64,000 bases of DNA from an uncultured Alphaproteobacteria bacterium (GTDB lineage: Bacteria; Pseudomonadota; Alphaproteobacteria; Micavibrionales; Micavibrionaceae), in NCBI GenBank assembly GCA_900696495.1, contig CAADGI010000022.1:1-64000 (forward strand). Reading direction: 5' to 3'. Under the pieces are notes generated by a model, which was given only the letters and a program-made list of their open reading frames with translations, did not search any database and had not been told where the DNA came from. Within the stretch, counting starts at the first letter, position 1. Every line of letters starts with the position of its first letter. The translations under genes were made by a program, and so were the position numbers. This document shows positions 10,749 through 19,565 of the stretch, piece by piece.

Positions 10749-11396
10749 TTATCCCCGAAAGCCTATAGCCACCAGATATTGCTCGGAACTCTCTTTCCGG
10801 CTGGCGGGCGGCTTGATGTGTTTCACGGTCTGGAAATCCTTTTTCATCTCGGCCAGCAGCGTGTTCTGGGCGCCGCCCTGGAACACTTTCGCGACGAACG
10901 TTCCGCCCGGCTTTAGAACTTCCTTCGCGAAGTAATAGGCCGCCTCGACCACCGCCATGATGCGGATATGGTCGGTCGATTTATGGCCCATGGTATTGGG
11001 CGCCATGTCGGAGAGCACCGCATCCGCCGGGCCGCCGAGCATCGCCTTCAGTTTGTCCGGCGCATCGTCGTCCATGAAATCCATCTGCGCGAAATCGACG
11101 CCGGGAATTTCATCCATTTCCAGCAGGTCGATCGCGACGACCGCGCAGCCTTTTTTCGCGGCGACCTGCGACCAGCCGCCCGGCGCGGCGCCGAGATCGA
11201 CGATCTTCATGCCTTTTTTCAGCAGGTTTATTTTTTCATCGATCTCGATGATCTTGAACGCGGCGCGGCTGCGGTAACCTGCCGCTTTTGCTTTATCAAC
11301 GTAAGGATCATTGAGCTGCCGTTCTAGCCAGCGCGTCGAAGACGTTTTTCTCTTTTTCGCCGTTTTAACCCGCGATTTTTTCTTGTTTCTGGACAT
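10749..11396 (-). CDS. rlmE: 23S rRNA (uridine-2'-O)-methyltransferase RlmE/FtsJ
   Basis: Methylates U2552 of 23S rRNA late in 50S assembly. The 215 residues have a strongly basic N-terminus (MSRNKKKSRVKTAKKRK) and the RrmJ Rossmann fold: RSRAAFKIIEID with the first catalytic Lys, VDLGAAPGGWSQVA as the SAM loop, LSDMAPNTMGH with the catalytic Asp, and GGTFVAKVFQG with the second Lys. Its ATG shares one base with the stop of the upstream membrane-protein gene (TGATG), so translation is probably coupled. guaB lies upstream on the same strand and begins 92 bases before this gene ends, after a short spacer. Confidence 0.95.
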   Translation of the reverse strand: MSRNKKKSRVKTAKKRKTSSTRWLERQLNDPYVDKAKAAGYRSRAAFKIIEIDEKINLLKKGMKIVDLGAAPGGWSQVAAKKGCAVVAIDLLEMDEIPGVDFAQMDFMDDDAPDKLKAMLGGPADAVLSDMAPNTMGHKSTDHIRIMAVVEAAYYFAKEVLKPGGTFVAKVFQGGAQNTLLAEMKKDFQTVKHIKPPASRKESSEQYLVAIGFRG

Positions 11397-11740
11397 CAGG
11401 GAATCATGACCGTGGCGGTTGTGAAAAACGACGCGAAGAAAAAGGCGATGGACCCGGCCATCAGCAACATGCCTTTCGCGTTAGGCGAAAAATGGAAGAA
11501 GGCGATATAGGCGAAATAAAACAGGCTGTAAATTATGAGCGCACGGCTATGAACCGGCATGTCGATCAAGCCGGTTATTCCGTTCGGATATCCTATATAC
11601 GTCATCAATTCCACAAGCATACGCATCATCACCATGCTGGCGATGAAAAAAGAAACGACCCAGCCGCGCTGGTCCTTTTTCGCCACGGCAAAAGCCATGA
11701 CCAGCCAGGCGACATCAATCCATTGAAGAACGAATTTCAT
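11396..11740 (-). CDS. Small integral membrane protein, unknown function
   Basis: A 114-residue hydrophobic protein with an estimated three or four membrane segments: around 4-20, 27-50, 67-85 and 92-112. Short cytosolic loops (KKDQRG) follow the first helix. There is no signal peptide or recognisable domain. Its TGA overlaps the rlmE start by one base, so it heads a two-gene unit with rlmE. Its start is a clear ATG at 11740 opposite the divergent M48 peptidase gene, 62 bases away. Confidence 0.7.
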   Translation of the reverse strand: MKFVLQWIDVAWLVMAFAVAKKDQRGWVVSFFIASMVMMRMLVELMTYIGYPNGITGLIDMPVHSRALIIYSLFYFAYIAFFHFSPNAKGMLLMAGSIAFFFASFFTTATVMIP

Positions 11741-11802
11741 ATCCTATTTTATTCTTTGGGGTTATGCTGCTGGGCAGAAAACAACCACAGATACATGGAA
11801 AT

Positions 11803-13155
11803 ATGGCATATAAAAGACCGCGCCTGAAACTGTTTTTGCGCAGCCTCGCTCTTTCATTGGTTCTCTGGCCCGGCCTTGCCGTTGCGGCGGCACCGCCCGT
11901 CATCATCCGCGACGTCGAAATCGAAACCACGCTCAGGGAATGGATCACGCCCCTGCTCGAGGCCGCCGGGATGGATAAAAACAGCGTCAACCTGGTTATC
12001 GTCCAAAGTCCCGAGATCAACGCCTTCGTCGCGGGCGGCGCGAACATCTTCATCTATACCGGTCTTATTGAGAGAACCGAGAATGCCGGCGAGATCATTG
12101 GCGTGCTGGGGCACGAACTCGGCCACATTTCAGGCGGCCACCTGATCGCCGCGCGCACGGCGATGGAACGCGCGTCTTACGAAAGCATCCTTGGCATGGT
12201 ACTCGGCATTGGCGTCGCGATGGCGACGGGCGAAAGCGGCGCGGCCTCCACCATCTCGGCGGGCGGCAATTCGATGGCGCTGCGCGGTTATCTCGCGCAC
12301 ACGCGCGTGCAGGAATCCAGCGCCGACCAGGCGGCGCTGCGCTTTTTCGAAAGCGCCCATATCAACCCCAAAGGCATTGAAACGTTTTTTCAGAAACTGG
12401 AATCCGAAGAGCTCCTGCCCTCGGACCAGCAAAGCGAATATATGCGCACGCACCCGTTAACGCGCGACCGTATCGACGCCGTGCGCCAGCGCGCGGAGCA
12501 ATCGCCTTATATCAATACGCCGCTGCCTGCGGCATGGACCGACCAACACAACAGGATGCGCGCAAAACTGGCGGGCTTCATTTCGCCGACGAAAATTCCG
12601 TGGATCTACGGCGACCGCGACGTCTCAATTCCCGCTTTGTACGCCAAGGCGATTGCCGCCTACCGCAACAAGGAAGTCGAGACCGCGCTCAAGGGCGCAG
12701 ACACGCTGATCGCCGCCGAGCCGGAGAATCCTTACTTCCAGGAACTTAAGGGCCAGATGCTGATGGATTTCGGCCGCGTCGCCGAGTCCGTTCCCTATTA
12801 CCGCAAAGCCGCCGCCACGTTGCCCGATGCGGGCCTTATCAGGCTGGCGCTGGGCCATGCCCTGCTTGAATCCGGCCATGAGGAAGAAGCCATCGAAAAT
12901 CTCGAACGGGCCCGGCAGGACGAGCCGCGCTCAAGCCGCATATTCAGGCTGCTGGCCACCGCCTACGGCAAGCTGGGCAATGAAAATATGGCGCGGCTGA
13001 ATTTGGCCGAGGAAGCGGTCCTGCAGCGGCAGATCCCCTATGCCCGCAACCAGGCCGAATCTGTTCTGAAAAATGCCCCCGCCAACAGCCGCGAATGGCT
13101 CAAGGCCCGGGATATTCTCGCGCACATCGAAACGATAGATGATGAAGACGACTAG
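11803..13155 (+). CDS. Secreted M48 metallopeptidase with TPR repeats (BepA-like)
   Basis: A periplasmic zinc protease likely to act in outer-membrane protein quality control. From ATG 11803 the 450-residue protein has a signal peptide (FLRSLALSLVLWPGLAVA) with cleavage near residue 28. The M48 domain carries HELGH at 104-108 and the third ligand region VQESSADQAA. The C-terminal third has tetratricopeptide repeats (KAIAAYRNKEVETAL, VPYYRKAAATLPDAG, EAIENLERARQDEP). ATG 11764 is possible but would place 13 extra residues before the signal. Architecture matches BepA/YfgC; the M48 - DsbA - aroQ - accB order is typical of alphaproteobacteria. Confidence 0.9.
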   Translation: MAYKRPRLKLFLRSLALSLVLWPGLAVAAAPPVIIRDVEIETTLREWITPLLEAAGMDKNSVNLVIVQSPEINAFVAGGANIFIYTGLIERTENAGEIIGVLGHELGHISGGHLIAARTAMERASYESILGMVLGIGVAMATGESGAASTISAGGNSMALRGYLAHTRVQESSADQAALRFFESAHINPKGIETFFQKLESEELLPSDQQSEYMRTHPLTRDRIDAVRQRAEQSPYINTPLPAAWTDQHNRMRAKLAGFISPTKIPWIYGDRDVSIPALYAKAIAAYRNKEVETALKGADTLIAAEPENPYFQELKGQMLMDFGRVAESVPYYRKAAATLPDAGLIRLALGHALLESGHEEEAIENLERARQDEPRSSRIFRLLATAYGKLGNENMARLNLAEEAVLQRQIPYARNQAESVLKNAPANSREWLKARDILAHIETIDDEDD

Positions 13156-13186
13156 CCAAAAATGCTAACATGGTTATAGTAAGCTG

Positions 13187-13990
13187 ATGAACCTTCAACC
13201 AAGGAGCCGCCCCGTGCGTTCAACATTCAAGAAATTCCTCTGCGCCTTGCCCGCCCTCGCGCTTATCATGGCCGCATTGATCACGCATTTCACGTCGTTC
13301 GCGCGCGCCGAGACAGCGGGTCTGAACGATGCGCAAAAGGCCGAAGTGCGGCAGATCATCCAGGACTATATCAGCCAGAATCCGGACATCGTGGTTGAGT
13401 CCCTCAAGCTGTACCAGGAAAAGCAGCAACGGGAATCGCTTGAGGCCGCCCAGCAAAAAATCACCGAGTACAAGGATTATCTCAACGGCAAGACAATGCC
13501 GAGCGCCGGTAATCCCGATGGCGATGTAACCGTGGTTGAATTCTTCGATTACAATTGCGGTTACTGCAAAAAAGCCATCGGCGACATCAAGGAAATTATC
13601 GATACCGACAAAAAAGTGCGCTTCGTTTTCATCGAGATGCCCATTCTCGGCCCAACCTCTTTGACCGCCGCGCTCTGGGCGCATGCCGCGCACAAACAGG
13701 GCAAATATTTCGAGTTTCACCAGATCCTGATGGAGCATAACGGCGCCATCGAGGACAGCGTACTCGAAGCCGCCGCGAAAAAAGCCGGTCTCGACGTTGA
13801 GAAAATGAAAAAGGACATCCAGTCCGAAGAGATCGGCCAGGAAGTCGATAAAGGCATGCTGGTGGGCCGCGATATCGGCATCCAGGGCACGCCCGGCTTT
13901 GTCATCAACGGCCAGCTTTATCCGGGCTATCTCGGCAAGGACGGCCTGAAGCAAGCCATCACGGATGCCCGCGCCGGCAAGAAAAGCTAA
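13187..13990 (+). CDS. DsbA-family periplasmic thiol oxidoreductase
   Basis: A 267-residue exported thioredoxin-fold protein with a helical insertion. The signal or anchor segment is about 18-40 (ending FARA). An N-terminal helical region (RQIIQDYISQNPDIVVESL) is the disulphide-isomerase-type dimerisation/extension seen in Com1/ScsC-like proteins. The active site is Cys124-Gly-Tyr-Cys127 and the cis-proline loop is GTPGFV. It probably oxidises or isomerises disulphides in the envelope. It follows the M48 gene by 31 bases and precedes a second thioredoxin-fold gene, so the three may be co-transcribed. Oxidase versus isomerase is not settled by sequence. Confidence 0.88.
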   Translation: MNLQPRSRPVRSTFKKFLCALPALALIMAALITHFTSFARAETAGLNDAQKAEVRQIIQDYISQNPDIVVESLKLYQEKQQRESLEAAQQKITEYKDYLNGKTMPSAGNPDGDVTVVEFFDYNCGYCKKAIGDIKEIIDTDKKVRFVFIEMPILGPTSLTAALWAHAAHKQGKYFEFHQILMEHNGAIEDSVLEAAAKKAGLDVEKMKKDIQSEEIGQEVDKGMLVGRDIGIQGTPGFVINGQLYPGYLGKDGLKQAITDARAGKKS

Positions 13991-14027
13991 ACGGCTTTTA
14001 TAAAAAGCGCATTGATTTGAGGTTTCA

Positions 14028-14636
14028 ATGATTGTCTGGCGTCTTTTTTACGTCGCGCTTTTCATTTCCGTCGCGCTTCTGGCCTATGCGGTCTATACGC
14101 TTGCCGCCGTTCGCGGCAGCCTTGACAACATCCCGGCCAGCTTTTCCTTCGGTCCTCCGGACGCCGGGCTGCATGTGGTCGGGTTTATCGATTACGATTG
14201 CGGAAACTGCCGCGCCGTAAACGCCGCAATGATGACGGCGCTGGAAAAAGACGGCAACGTGCGTTACTCGCCGCTGGTTCTGTCCCTCAACGCGCAGTCG
14301 CCTTCAAAATACGCGATGAGGCTCACCTATTCCGCAGGACTCCAGAGCAAATACAAAAACGCCTACCAATATTTCATGGCAAACGGCACCAACGTCGATG
14401 AAAAAGACATCGCCGATATCGCGTCACAAACAGGCATCGAAGAAAAAAACCTGGCCGGAGGGCTTAAGGAACCGATAATGGAAAGGCTCATTGAAAAAAG
14501 TGAGCAGACATTTTCAGCCCTGGGCGCAAGCACGGTTCCGACCTTCTATATCGGGCCTGGCATAAAATACACGCCGGAAGGCACGCCGAGCGCCGATGAT
14601 TTTTTGAAATTATTCGCGGAGGCGCGGGGCAAATGA
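14028..14636 (+). CDS. Second DsbA-like membrane-anchored thioredoxin-fold protein
   Basis: A 202-residue protein with an N-terminal membrane anchor (about 5-28) and a periplasmic DsbA-like domain. The active site is Cys58-Gly-Asn-Cys61, an unusual dipeptide, and the cis-proline loop is STVPTFYIG. It lacks the long N-terminal helical extension of the preceding gene. It lies 37 bases downstream of the first thiol oxidoreductase and overlaps aroQ by four bases (ATGA), so translation is coupled. It may partner the first protein, but its redox role is unknown. Confidence 0.78.
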   Translation: MIVWRLFYVALFISVALLAYAVYTLAAVRGSLDNIPASFSFGPPDAGLHVVGFIDYDCGNCRAVNAAMMTALEKDGNVRYSPLVLSLNAQSPSKYAMRLTYSAGLQSKYKNAYQYFMANGTNVDEKDIADIASQTGIEEKNLAGGLKEPIMERLIEKSEQTFSALGASTVPTFYIGPGIKYTPEGTPSADDFLKLFAEARGK

Positions 14637-15076
14637 GAAAAATCCTGATCCTCAACGGCCCCAACCTTAATATGCTTGGCACGCGCGAGCCGGAAATCTA
14701 CGGACGCGCGACGCTGGATGACATCAAGACACTGTGCGAGCAAAAGGCCAAGGCGCTGGACATGCAGGTCGATTTCCGCCAGTCGAACCACGAAGGCACG
14801 CTGGTCGACTGGATCCAGGAAGCGGCAAAAGGCAGGATTTTCGACGGGCTGATCATCAATGCCGCGGCCTATACGCATACATCCATCGCCATCCATGATG
14901 CGCTGCGCCTGCTGTCTGTCCCCATCATCGAGGTTCATCTGTCGAACCCGAAGAAGCGCGAAAAATTCCGGCGCTTTTCCTATGTGGGCCTCGTGACCAA
15001 ACATGTCATCGCCGGGCACAAGGAAAAGGGCTATGAAATGGCCCTTGAGAAAATATGGTCTCTGTTAAGCCGTTGA
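14633..15076 (+). CDS. aroQ: Type II 3-dehydroquinate dehydratase
   Basis: Dehydrates 3-dehydroquinate to 3-dehydroshikimate in aromatic amino acid synthesis. The 147-residue dodecamer-forming flavodoxin-like protein has the family start ILNGPNLNMLGTREPEIYG with the catalytic Arg and Tyr, NHEGTLVDWI, INAAAYTHTSIAIHDAL with the catalytic His, and EVHLSN. The usual C-terminal HHSYV is FRRFSYVGLV here, a mild divergence. It overlaps the upstream DsbA-like gene by four bases and is followed by accB after 84 bases, as in many alphaproteobacteria. Confidence 0.95.
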   Translation: MRKILILNGPNLNMLGTREPEIYGRATLDDIKTLCEQKAKALDMQVDFRQSNHEGTLVDWIQEAAKGRIFDGLIINAAAYTHTSIAIHDALRLLSVPIIEVHLSNPKKREKFRRFSYVGLVTKHVIAGHKEKGYEMALEKIWSLLSR

Positions 15077-15160
15077 TATTACTTGAGCTTTGACTTTTTC
15101 TGTCAAACCCTGTAAGCAATGGGGTCTGTTTTAGAGGGTTCTAAACCAAATAAGAGATTC

Positions 15161-15616
15161 ATGAAAATCGATCCCAAGACCATCAAGGAACTGGCCAAAC
15201 TGCTCGAGCAGACCGGCCTCACCGAAATCGAAGTGGCGGAAGGCGACAAGGTCATCCGCGTCAGCAAGGGAGCGACGGCTGTCGTTTCCTCAGGCGCCGT
15301 TTCCACGCATACCATGTCCTCCGATCCGACCGCGCCGCAGGCTGCGAATATGAGCGCGCCGGATAACGTCGCACATTCGCACCCGGGCGCCATCACCTCG
15401 CCGATGGTCGGCACCGCTTACCTGAAACCCTCGCCCGATGCCGCGCCGTTCGTGAAAAAAGGCGACACGGTAAAAGCGGGCGACACGCTGCTGATCATCG
15501 AAGCCATGAAGGTCATGAACCCGATCAAGGCTGAAAAAGGCGGAACCATCACGCACATCATGGTCGAGAACGGCAAGCCGGTCGAATTCGGCGACGTTCT
15601 GATGGTTATAGAGTGA
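15161..15616 (+). CDS. accB: Biotin carboxyl carrier protein of acetyl-CoA carboxylase
   Basis: Carries the biotin arm between biotin carboxylase and carboxyltransferase in the first step of fatty acid synthesis. The chosen ATG 15161 gives 151 residues beginning [17 protein letters not shown], the usual N-terminus; an earlier in-frame ATG at 15119 adds 14 residues unlike the family. An Ala/Pro-rich linker (about 50-75) leads to the biotinyl domain, with the biotinylated Lys117 in EAMKVMN and a thumb-bearing hammerhead. Its partner accC follows only after an intervening foreign-looking gene. Confidence 0.96.
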   Translation: MKIDPKTIKELAKLLEQTGLTEIEVAEGDKVIRVSKGATAVVSSGAVSTHTMSSDPTAPQAANMSAPDNVAHSHPGAITSPMVGTAYLKPSPDAAPFVKKGDTVKAGDTLLIIEAMKVMNPIKAEKGGTITHIMVENGKPVEFGDVLMVIE

Positions 15617-15625
15617 TGATAGTTA

Positions 15626-16030
15626 ATGAGTTATGCAGTTAAAGAGAATAATTCATTAGATAGTGAGAAGCTTATTAGAAGCTTTGAAGATTTACACGTT
15701 TACCAAAAGGCTTTTGAAATCTCTCTTGATATCCATCGTGAAAGTAAAAAATTTCCGCAATCAGAACAATTCTCATTAGCCGATCAGATACGACGCGCGA
15801 GCAAATCCATATGCGCAAATATTGCCGAAGGTTTTGGTAAACAAGGTGGATCAAAAAAAGACTTTAAACGCTATTTGGTAATAGCTTTGGGATCAGCTCA
15901 TGAAATGCTGGTTTGTATTAAATATTGTGAAAAATTGGAATTAATAAGCACCGAAAAAGTAAAATTATGGCGTGAAGAATATTTAATCATAATAAAAATG
16001 CTCCGGAGCTTCCATGCCAAAATCATCTAA
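15626..16030 (+). CDS. Four-helix-bundle protein (S23/23S-IVS family) between accB and accC
   Basis: A 134-residue helical protein of the family first seen in 23S rRNA intervening sequences, with the typical motifs SFEDLHVYQKAFEISLDI, FPQSEQFSLADQIRRAS, SICANIAEGFGK and DFKRYLVIALGSAHE. Members form pentameric four-helix bundles; their cellular role is unsettled, and some assist retroelements. The gene is markedly AT-richer than its neighbours and lies 9 bases after accB and 35 bases before accC, so it interrupts a normally tight operon without breaking transcription. No 23S rRNA or reverse transcriptase is nearby. Recent insertion is inferred. Confidence 0.88.
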   Translation: MSYAVKENNSLDSEKLIRSFEDLHVYQKAFEISLDIHRESKKFPQSEQFSLADQIRRASKSICANIAEGFGKQGGSKKDFKRYLVIALGSAHEMLVCIKYCEKLELISTEKVKLWREEYLIIIKMLRSFHAKII

Positions 16031-16065
16031 TCAACTCTTTAACCCATTAACTATTAACAAAACGA

Positions 16066-17415
16066 ATGTTCAAAAAAGTTCTCATAGCAAACCGCGGTGA
16101 AATTGCGCTCCGCATCATCCGCGCCTGCCGCGAGATGAATATCCAGAGCGTCGTCGTGCACTCGACCGCAGATGCGAACGCGATGGCCGTTCGTCTGGCC
16201 GACGAAACCGTCTGCATCGGCCCGCCCGCCGCGCGGGACAGCTACCTGAATATTCCTGCAATCCTGAGCGCCGCCGCATTAACAGGCGCGGACGCCATTC
16301 ACCCGGGCTACGGTTTCCTCTCCGAAAATGCGCAGTTCGCGCGCATCGTCGAGGAGCATGGGTTCACCTTCATCGGCCCCGCGCCCGAGCATATCGAGAT
16401 CATGGGCGACAAGGTCCAGGCCAAGAAAACGGTTAAGGAACTCGGCCTGCCGGTCGTTCCCGGTTCCGACGGCGCGGTCAAAAACGCGGATGAGGGCCTC
16501 GCGACCGCCAAGAAAATGGGCTTCCCGGTCCTGATCAAGGCGGCATCGGGCGGCGGCGGCAAGGGCATGCAGGTCGTGCATGAAGAAAAAGATTTCAAGG
16601 AATCGCTCGCCCGCGCCAGCGCGGAAGCGAAAGCGAATTTCGGCGACGACACGGTCTACCTTGAAAAATACCTGACCAACCCGCGCCACATCGAGATACA
16701 GGTTTTCGGCGACACGCACGGCAACGCCATTCACCTCGGCGAGCGCGACTGCTCGATCCAGCGCCGCCACCAGAAACTGGTTGAAGAAGGGCCCTCGCCC
16801 GCACTCTCCGAAGAGCTGCGCACCAAAATCGGCGGCCTTGCCGCCGAAACCATTCGTAAATTGGGTTATCGCGGCGCGGGAACGATCGAATTCCTGTATG
16901 AAAACGGCGAATTCTATTTCATGGAAATGAACACGCGAATCCAGGTCGAACACCCGGTCACGGAAATGATCACCGGCATCGATTTGATCGCCGAACAGAT
17001 CCGCGTCGCGGCCGGAATGCCGCTCAGCATCCAGACCGACCGGATTCGTTTTAGAGGCCACGCGATTGAAATACGCATCAACGCCGAAGACCCCGACACA
17101 TTCACGCCCTCGCCCGGCAAGATCACGCAGTTCCACGCGGCGGGCGGCCTCGGCGTGCGCTTCGACTCAGCGGTTTACACCGGTTACTCAATCCCGCCGC
17201 ATTACGATTCCATGATCGGCAAGCTGATCGTGCATGGCCGCGACCGCGAGGAATGCATTCGCCGTCTTCGCCGCGCCATTCGCGAAACGGTCGTCGATGG
17301 CATCAAGACCACCCTGCCGCTGCATTACTGGATCACCGAGCAGCCTGAATTCATCTCGGGCAATTACTCGATCCAGTGGCTTGAGAAAAAGCTCGCGGAA
17401 AAGCAGAAATCCTAA
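16066..17415 (+). CDS. accC: Biotin carboxylase subunit of acetyl-CoA carboxylase
   Basis: ATP-dependent carboxylation of AccB-biotin. The 449-residue length is standard. Visible features: N-terminal [20 protein letters not shown], the ATP-grasp lid [42 protein letters not shown], and [15 protein letters not shown] with the catalytic Arg and metal-binding Glu/Asn; C-terminal biotin-carboxylase domain with [15 protein letters not shown]. Start ATG 16066. The next gene aat begins 50 bases later on the same strand. Confidence 0.97.
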   Translation: MFKKVLIANRGEIALRIIRACREMNIQSVVVHSTADANAMAVRLADETVCIGPPAARDSYLNIPAILSAAALTGADAIHPGYGFLSENAQFARIVEEHGFTFIGPAPEHIEIMGDKVQAKKTVKELGLPVVPGSDGAVKNADEGLATAKKMGFPVLIKAASGGGGKGMQVVHEEKDFKESLARASAEAKANFGDDTVYLEKYLTNPRHIEIQVFGDTHGNAIHLGERDCSIQRRHQKLVEEGPSPALSEELRTKIGGLAAETIRKLGYRGAGTIEFLYENGEFYFMEMNTRIQVEHPVTEMITGIDLIAEQIRVAAGMPLSIQTDRIRFRGHAIEIRINAEDPDTFTPSPGKITQFHAAGGLGVRFDSAVYTGYSIPPHYDSMIGKLIVHGRDREECIRRLRRAIRETVVDGIKTTLPLHYWITEQPEFISGNYSIQWLEKKLAEKQKS

Positions 17416-17465
17416 GCGATTTCCCGCCATTTCGCCTGCGCTGCATTTTGCCCTATAATAAATAT

Positions 17466-18119
17466 ATGCAGCTTATCCTGACGCCCGAACTGTTGATGGA
17501 GGCCTACCGCCAGGAGTTATTCCCCATGGCGTATAATTCCGGCAGCCCCTACATCCACTGGATCTGCCCCGAGATGCGCGGGCAGCTTTCGATCACGGAT
17601 ATTCATATCCCCCGCCGCCTGCGGGAGACGATCAAAAAGGCGCCGTTTGAAATCCGCATCAATAATGATTTCGAAGGCGTGCTGCGCGGCTGCGCCGAGC
17701 CGACGCCCAAGCGTCCCGAGACATGGATCAACGCGTCGATTTTTAAAGTTTTCTGCGACCTGCACAAGCGCGGCGATGCGCATAGCGTCGAATGCTGGAA
17801 AAATGACAAGCTCGTCGGCGGCATTTACGGCCTAGCCATCGGCGGCGCGTTCTTCGGCGAGAGCATGTTCTCGCGCGAGCGCGACGCCAGCAAGGTTGCG
17901 CTTTTGAATCTCGTGGCGCGGCTCTGGAAAGGCGGCTTTACATTACTGGATACGCAATTTGTAAATGAACACCTGAAACAATTCGGCGCCTATGAACTGC
18001 CGCATGATGATTACAAACAACGCCTTGATGAAGCGCTGAAAATCAAGGGCGATTTCCTGCTGCCGGGATTGGCGCAGGACGACATCATGAATGATTATCT
18101 TTCAATGAGAAAAAATTAA
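17466..18119 (+). CDS. aat: Leucyl/phenylalanyl-tRNA--protein transferase
   Basis: Adds Leu or Phe from aminoacyl-tRNA to N-terminal Lys/Arg of proteins, making primary N-degrons for ClpS/ClpAP. The 217-residue protein has family motifs LLMEAYRQELFPMA, IHWICPEMRGQL, WINASIFKVFCDLHKRGDAHSVECW, GGIYGLAIGGAFFGESMFSRERDASKVAL and LLDTQFVNEHLKQFGA. Start ATG 17466 gives the usual short N-terminus; an upstream ATG at 17448 is possible. It converges with the DUF2155 gene and overlaps it by four bases. clpS and clpA, its functional partners, lie about 7 kb away in this window. Confidence 0.93.
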   Translation: MQLILTPELLMEAYRQELFPMAYNSGSPYIHWICPEMRGQLSITDIHIPRRLRETIKKAPFEIRINNDFEGVLRGCAEPTPKRPETWINASIFKVFCDLHKRGDAHSVECWKNDKLVGGIYGLAIGGAFFGESMFSRERDASKVALLNLVARLWKGGFTLLDTQFVNEHLKQFGAYELPHDDYKQRLDEALKIKGDFLLPGLAQDDIMNDYLSMRKN

Positions 18120-18748
18120 TCGCCGAGCGGGCTTAATTCTTCGCTTTCGACCGGCGTGTCGGCTGGATTTTCGACCGCGCCTTCAGCCCCGGGCGTTTCC
18201 GCGGCGGGCGCGTCTGCAGCCGATGTTTCGCCCGTTGATGTTTCACCCTCGGCAGCAGGCGGCGCGGCCTCTTCCCCGGCTTTGGGCTCTTCCTTCTTCT
18301 CTTCTTTTTTGACGCCGGCTTTTTCGCCCCTGGCGTTCAGGCAATCCAGCACCCACACATCATAAATCGGGTGATCCATGTGCGAGAGCGCGGGCGAGGA
18401 TGCGAACATCCAGCCGCTGAAAATCCACTGCGCCTCTTCCTTGGGCGGCTGATCCTTTACCGAAACGCTGTCGCTCTCGCCTTTCGACTTCATTTCCCAG
18501 ATCTGCAGGAACGCCGCGGATTCAGGCTGTTCGATGGGCGGCGCCTTGGCGCAGGCCTGGATTTTGATGAAGAGCGAGCCGAATTTCACCGTGTTGCCGA
18601 CTTTCGCCTCGAAGGTCATGGTGCGCGCCGTGACCTTGTCGAGCGATTGCAGCTTTACGACCGGGTAGTTTTCCATCTCGCGCGCGGAAACGCTGCCCGG
18701 AACAGGCAGCAATAGAAAAACGGCTAAGAAAAATTTCGCGAAACGCAT
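18116..18748 (-). CDS. DUF2155 secreted protein with acidic/Ala-Pro-rich tail
   Basis: A 210-residue envelope protein of the alphaproteobacterial DUF2155 family. Signal peptide 1-22 (FFLAVFLLLPVPGSVSA). The conserved domain runs to about 135: KLQSLDKVTARTMTFEAKVG, SLFIKIQACAKAPP, FLQIWEM, WIFSGWMFASSPALSHMDHPIYDVWVLDC. The rest is a low-complexity tail rich in Glu, Ala, Pro and Thr, longer than usual. It follows mlaD by six bases on the same strand, and the NDUFA12 - DUF2155 - aat neighbourhood is conserved in the class. Function unknown; a possible link to lipid transport is positional. Confidence 0.85.
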   Translation of the reverse strand: MRFAKFFLAVFLLLPVPGSVSAREMENYPVVKLQSLDKVTARTMTFEAKVGNTVKFGSLFIKIQACAKAPPIEQPESAAFLQIWEMKSKGESDSVSVKDQPPKEEAQWIFSGWMFASSPALSHMDHPIYDVWVLDCLNARGEKAGVKKEEKKEEPKAGEEAAPPAAEGETSTGETSAADAPAAETPGAEGAVENPADTPVESEELSPLGD

Positions 18749-18754
18749 TTCGCC

Positions 18755-19423
18755 TTACGGGTGAGCCGGCTCGGATTCAGGTTCGGACTGGGCTTCAGGT
18801 TCAGGTTGAGATTGTTCTGCAGGTTGCTGCCCGGGGGCTGCCTCGGCGGGATGCTCTTCCATCACTTCGGGAACAGTGGTGTGCGGAATTTTCACTTCCT
18901 CCTCCTCGCCCTTCGGCGCCTCTTCCACGCGCGGCGAAGCCGGTGCAGGAACTTCCTGAGCCGCCGCGCCGTCTTTATCCTTGCCGCTGGCGCTGAAAAT
19001 AAACTGTCCGAGAAGCTGCTCGAGGTTCTGCGGCGCCTGCGTAAACTGGATGTGGCCACCGTCCTTCAGCATATTTTCATCCGCGCCGGGCTCCAGCGCG
19101 AGATAACGACCGCCGAGCAGGCTTTCGCTGCTGATCAGCGCCACCGTATCGGTCGGCAGTTCAACGCCGGACGCAACGTCCATGTAGACGCGGGCCAGAA
19201 AACTGTCCTTCATCAATTCGACCGATGTAACCGTGCCGACTTTCACGCCGCTGATGAGAACGTCATCGCCGGCCTTGAGACCGCCGATGCCCGAGAAATC
19301 CGCCGTCACGGTATAGCCGTTCATGCTGCCGACATTCGCGGTCTGATAGCTGAACACGAGGAAGAACCCCGCCACGGCGAGGACGAATGCCCCGAGAAGT
19401 GTTTCGATCGCGCTGCGCTTCAT
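18755..19423 (-). CDS. mlaD: MlaD-family lipid-transport substrate-binding protein
   Basis: An inner-membrane-anchored MCE protein that would shuttle phospholipids across the periplasm with an Mla ABC transporter. N-terminal anchor 5-26 (LLGAFVLAVAGFFLVFSYQT), then one MCE domain: YTVTADFSGIGGLKAGDDVLISGVKVGTV, LARVYMDV, LPTDTVALISSESLLGGRYLALEPG, then the C-terminal helix LEQLLGQFIF. After about 150 comes a long Pro/Glu/Gln-rich tail not found in E. coli MlaD. No mlaE or mlaF is in the window. Start ATG 19423. Confidence 0.9.
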   Translation of the reverse strand: MKRSAIETLLGAFVLAVAGFFLVFSYQTANVGSMNGYTVTADFSGIGGLKAGDDVLISGVKVGTVTSVELMKDSFLARVYMDVASGVELPTDTVALISSESLLGGRYLALEPGADENMLKDGGHIQFTQAPQNLEQLLGQFIFSASGKDKDGAAAQEVPAPASPRVEEAPKGEEEEVKIPHTTVPEVMEEHPAEAAPGQQPAEQSQPEPEAQSEPESEPAHP

Positions 19424-19565
19424 CGTTTATCCTTTTCCCCTGAGGGAGTTAATGAGGGATTTAGCCTGAAACAAGCCGCCCTGTAAACGAGATTATTGGG
19501 AATCTCCAGAAATTTGACATATTGTTTATTTTCATCGTATATACAACGCCAGATTGAGGCTGCGT

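Noticed and set aside
15090-15118. Sigma-70 promoter for accB (ttgact ... taagca)
   Set aside because: The -10 matches the consensus at only two positions.
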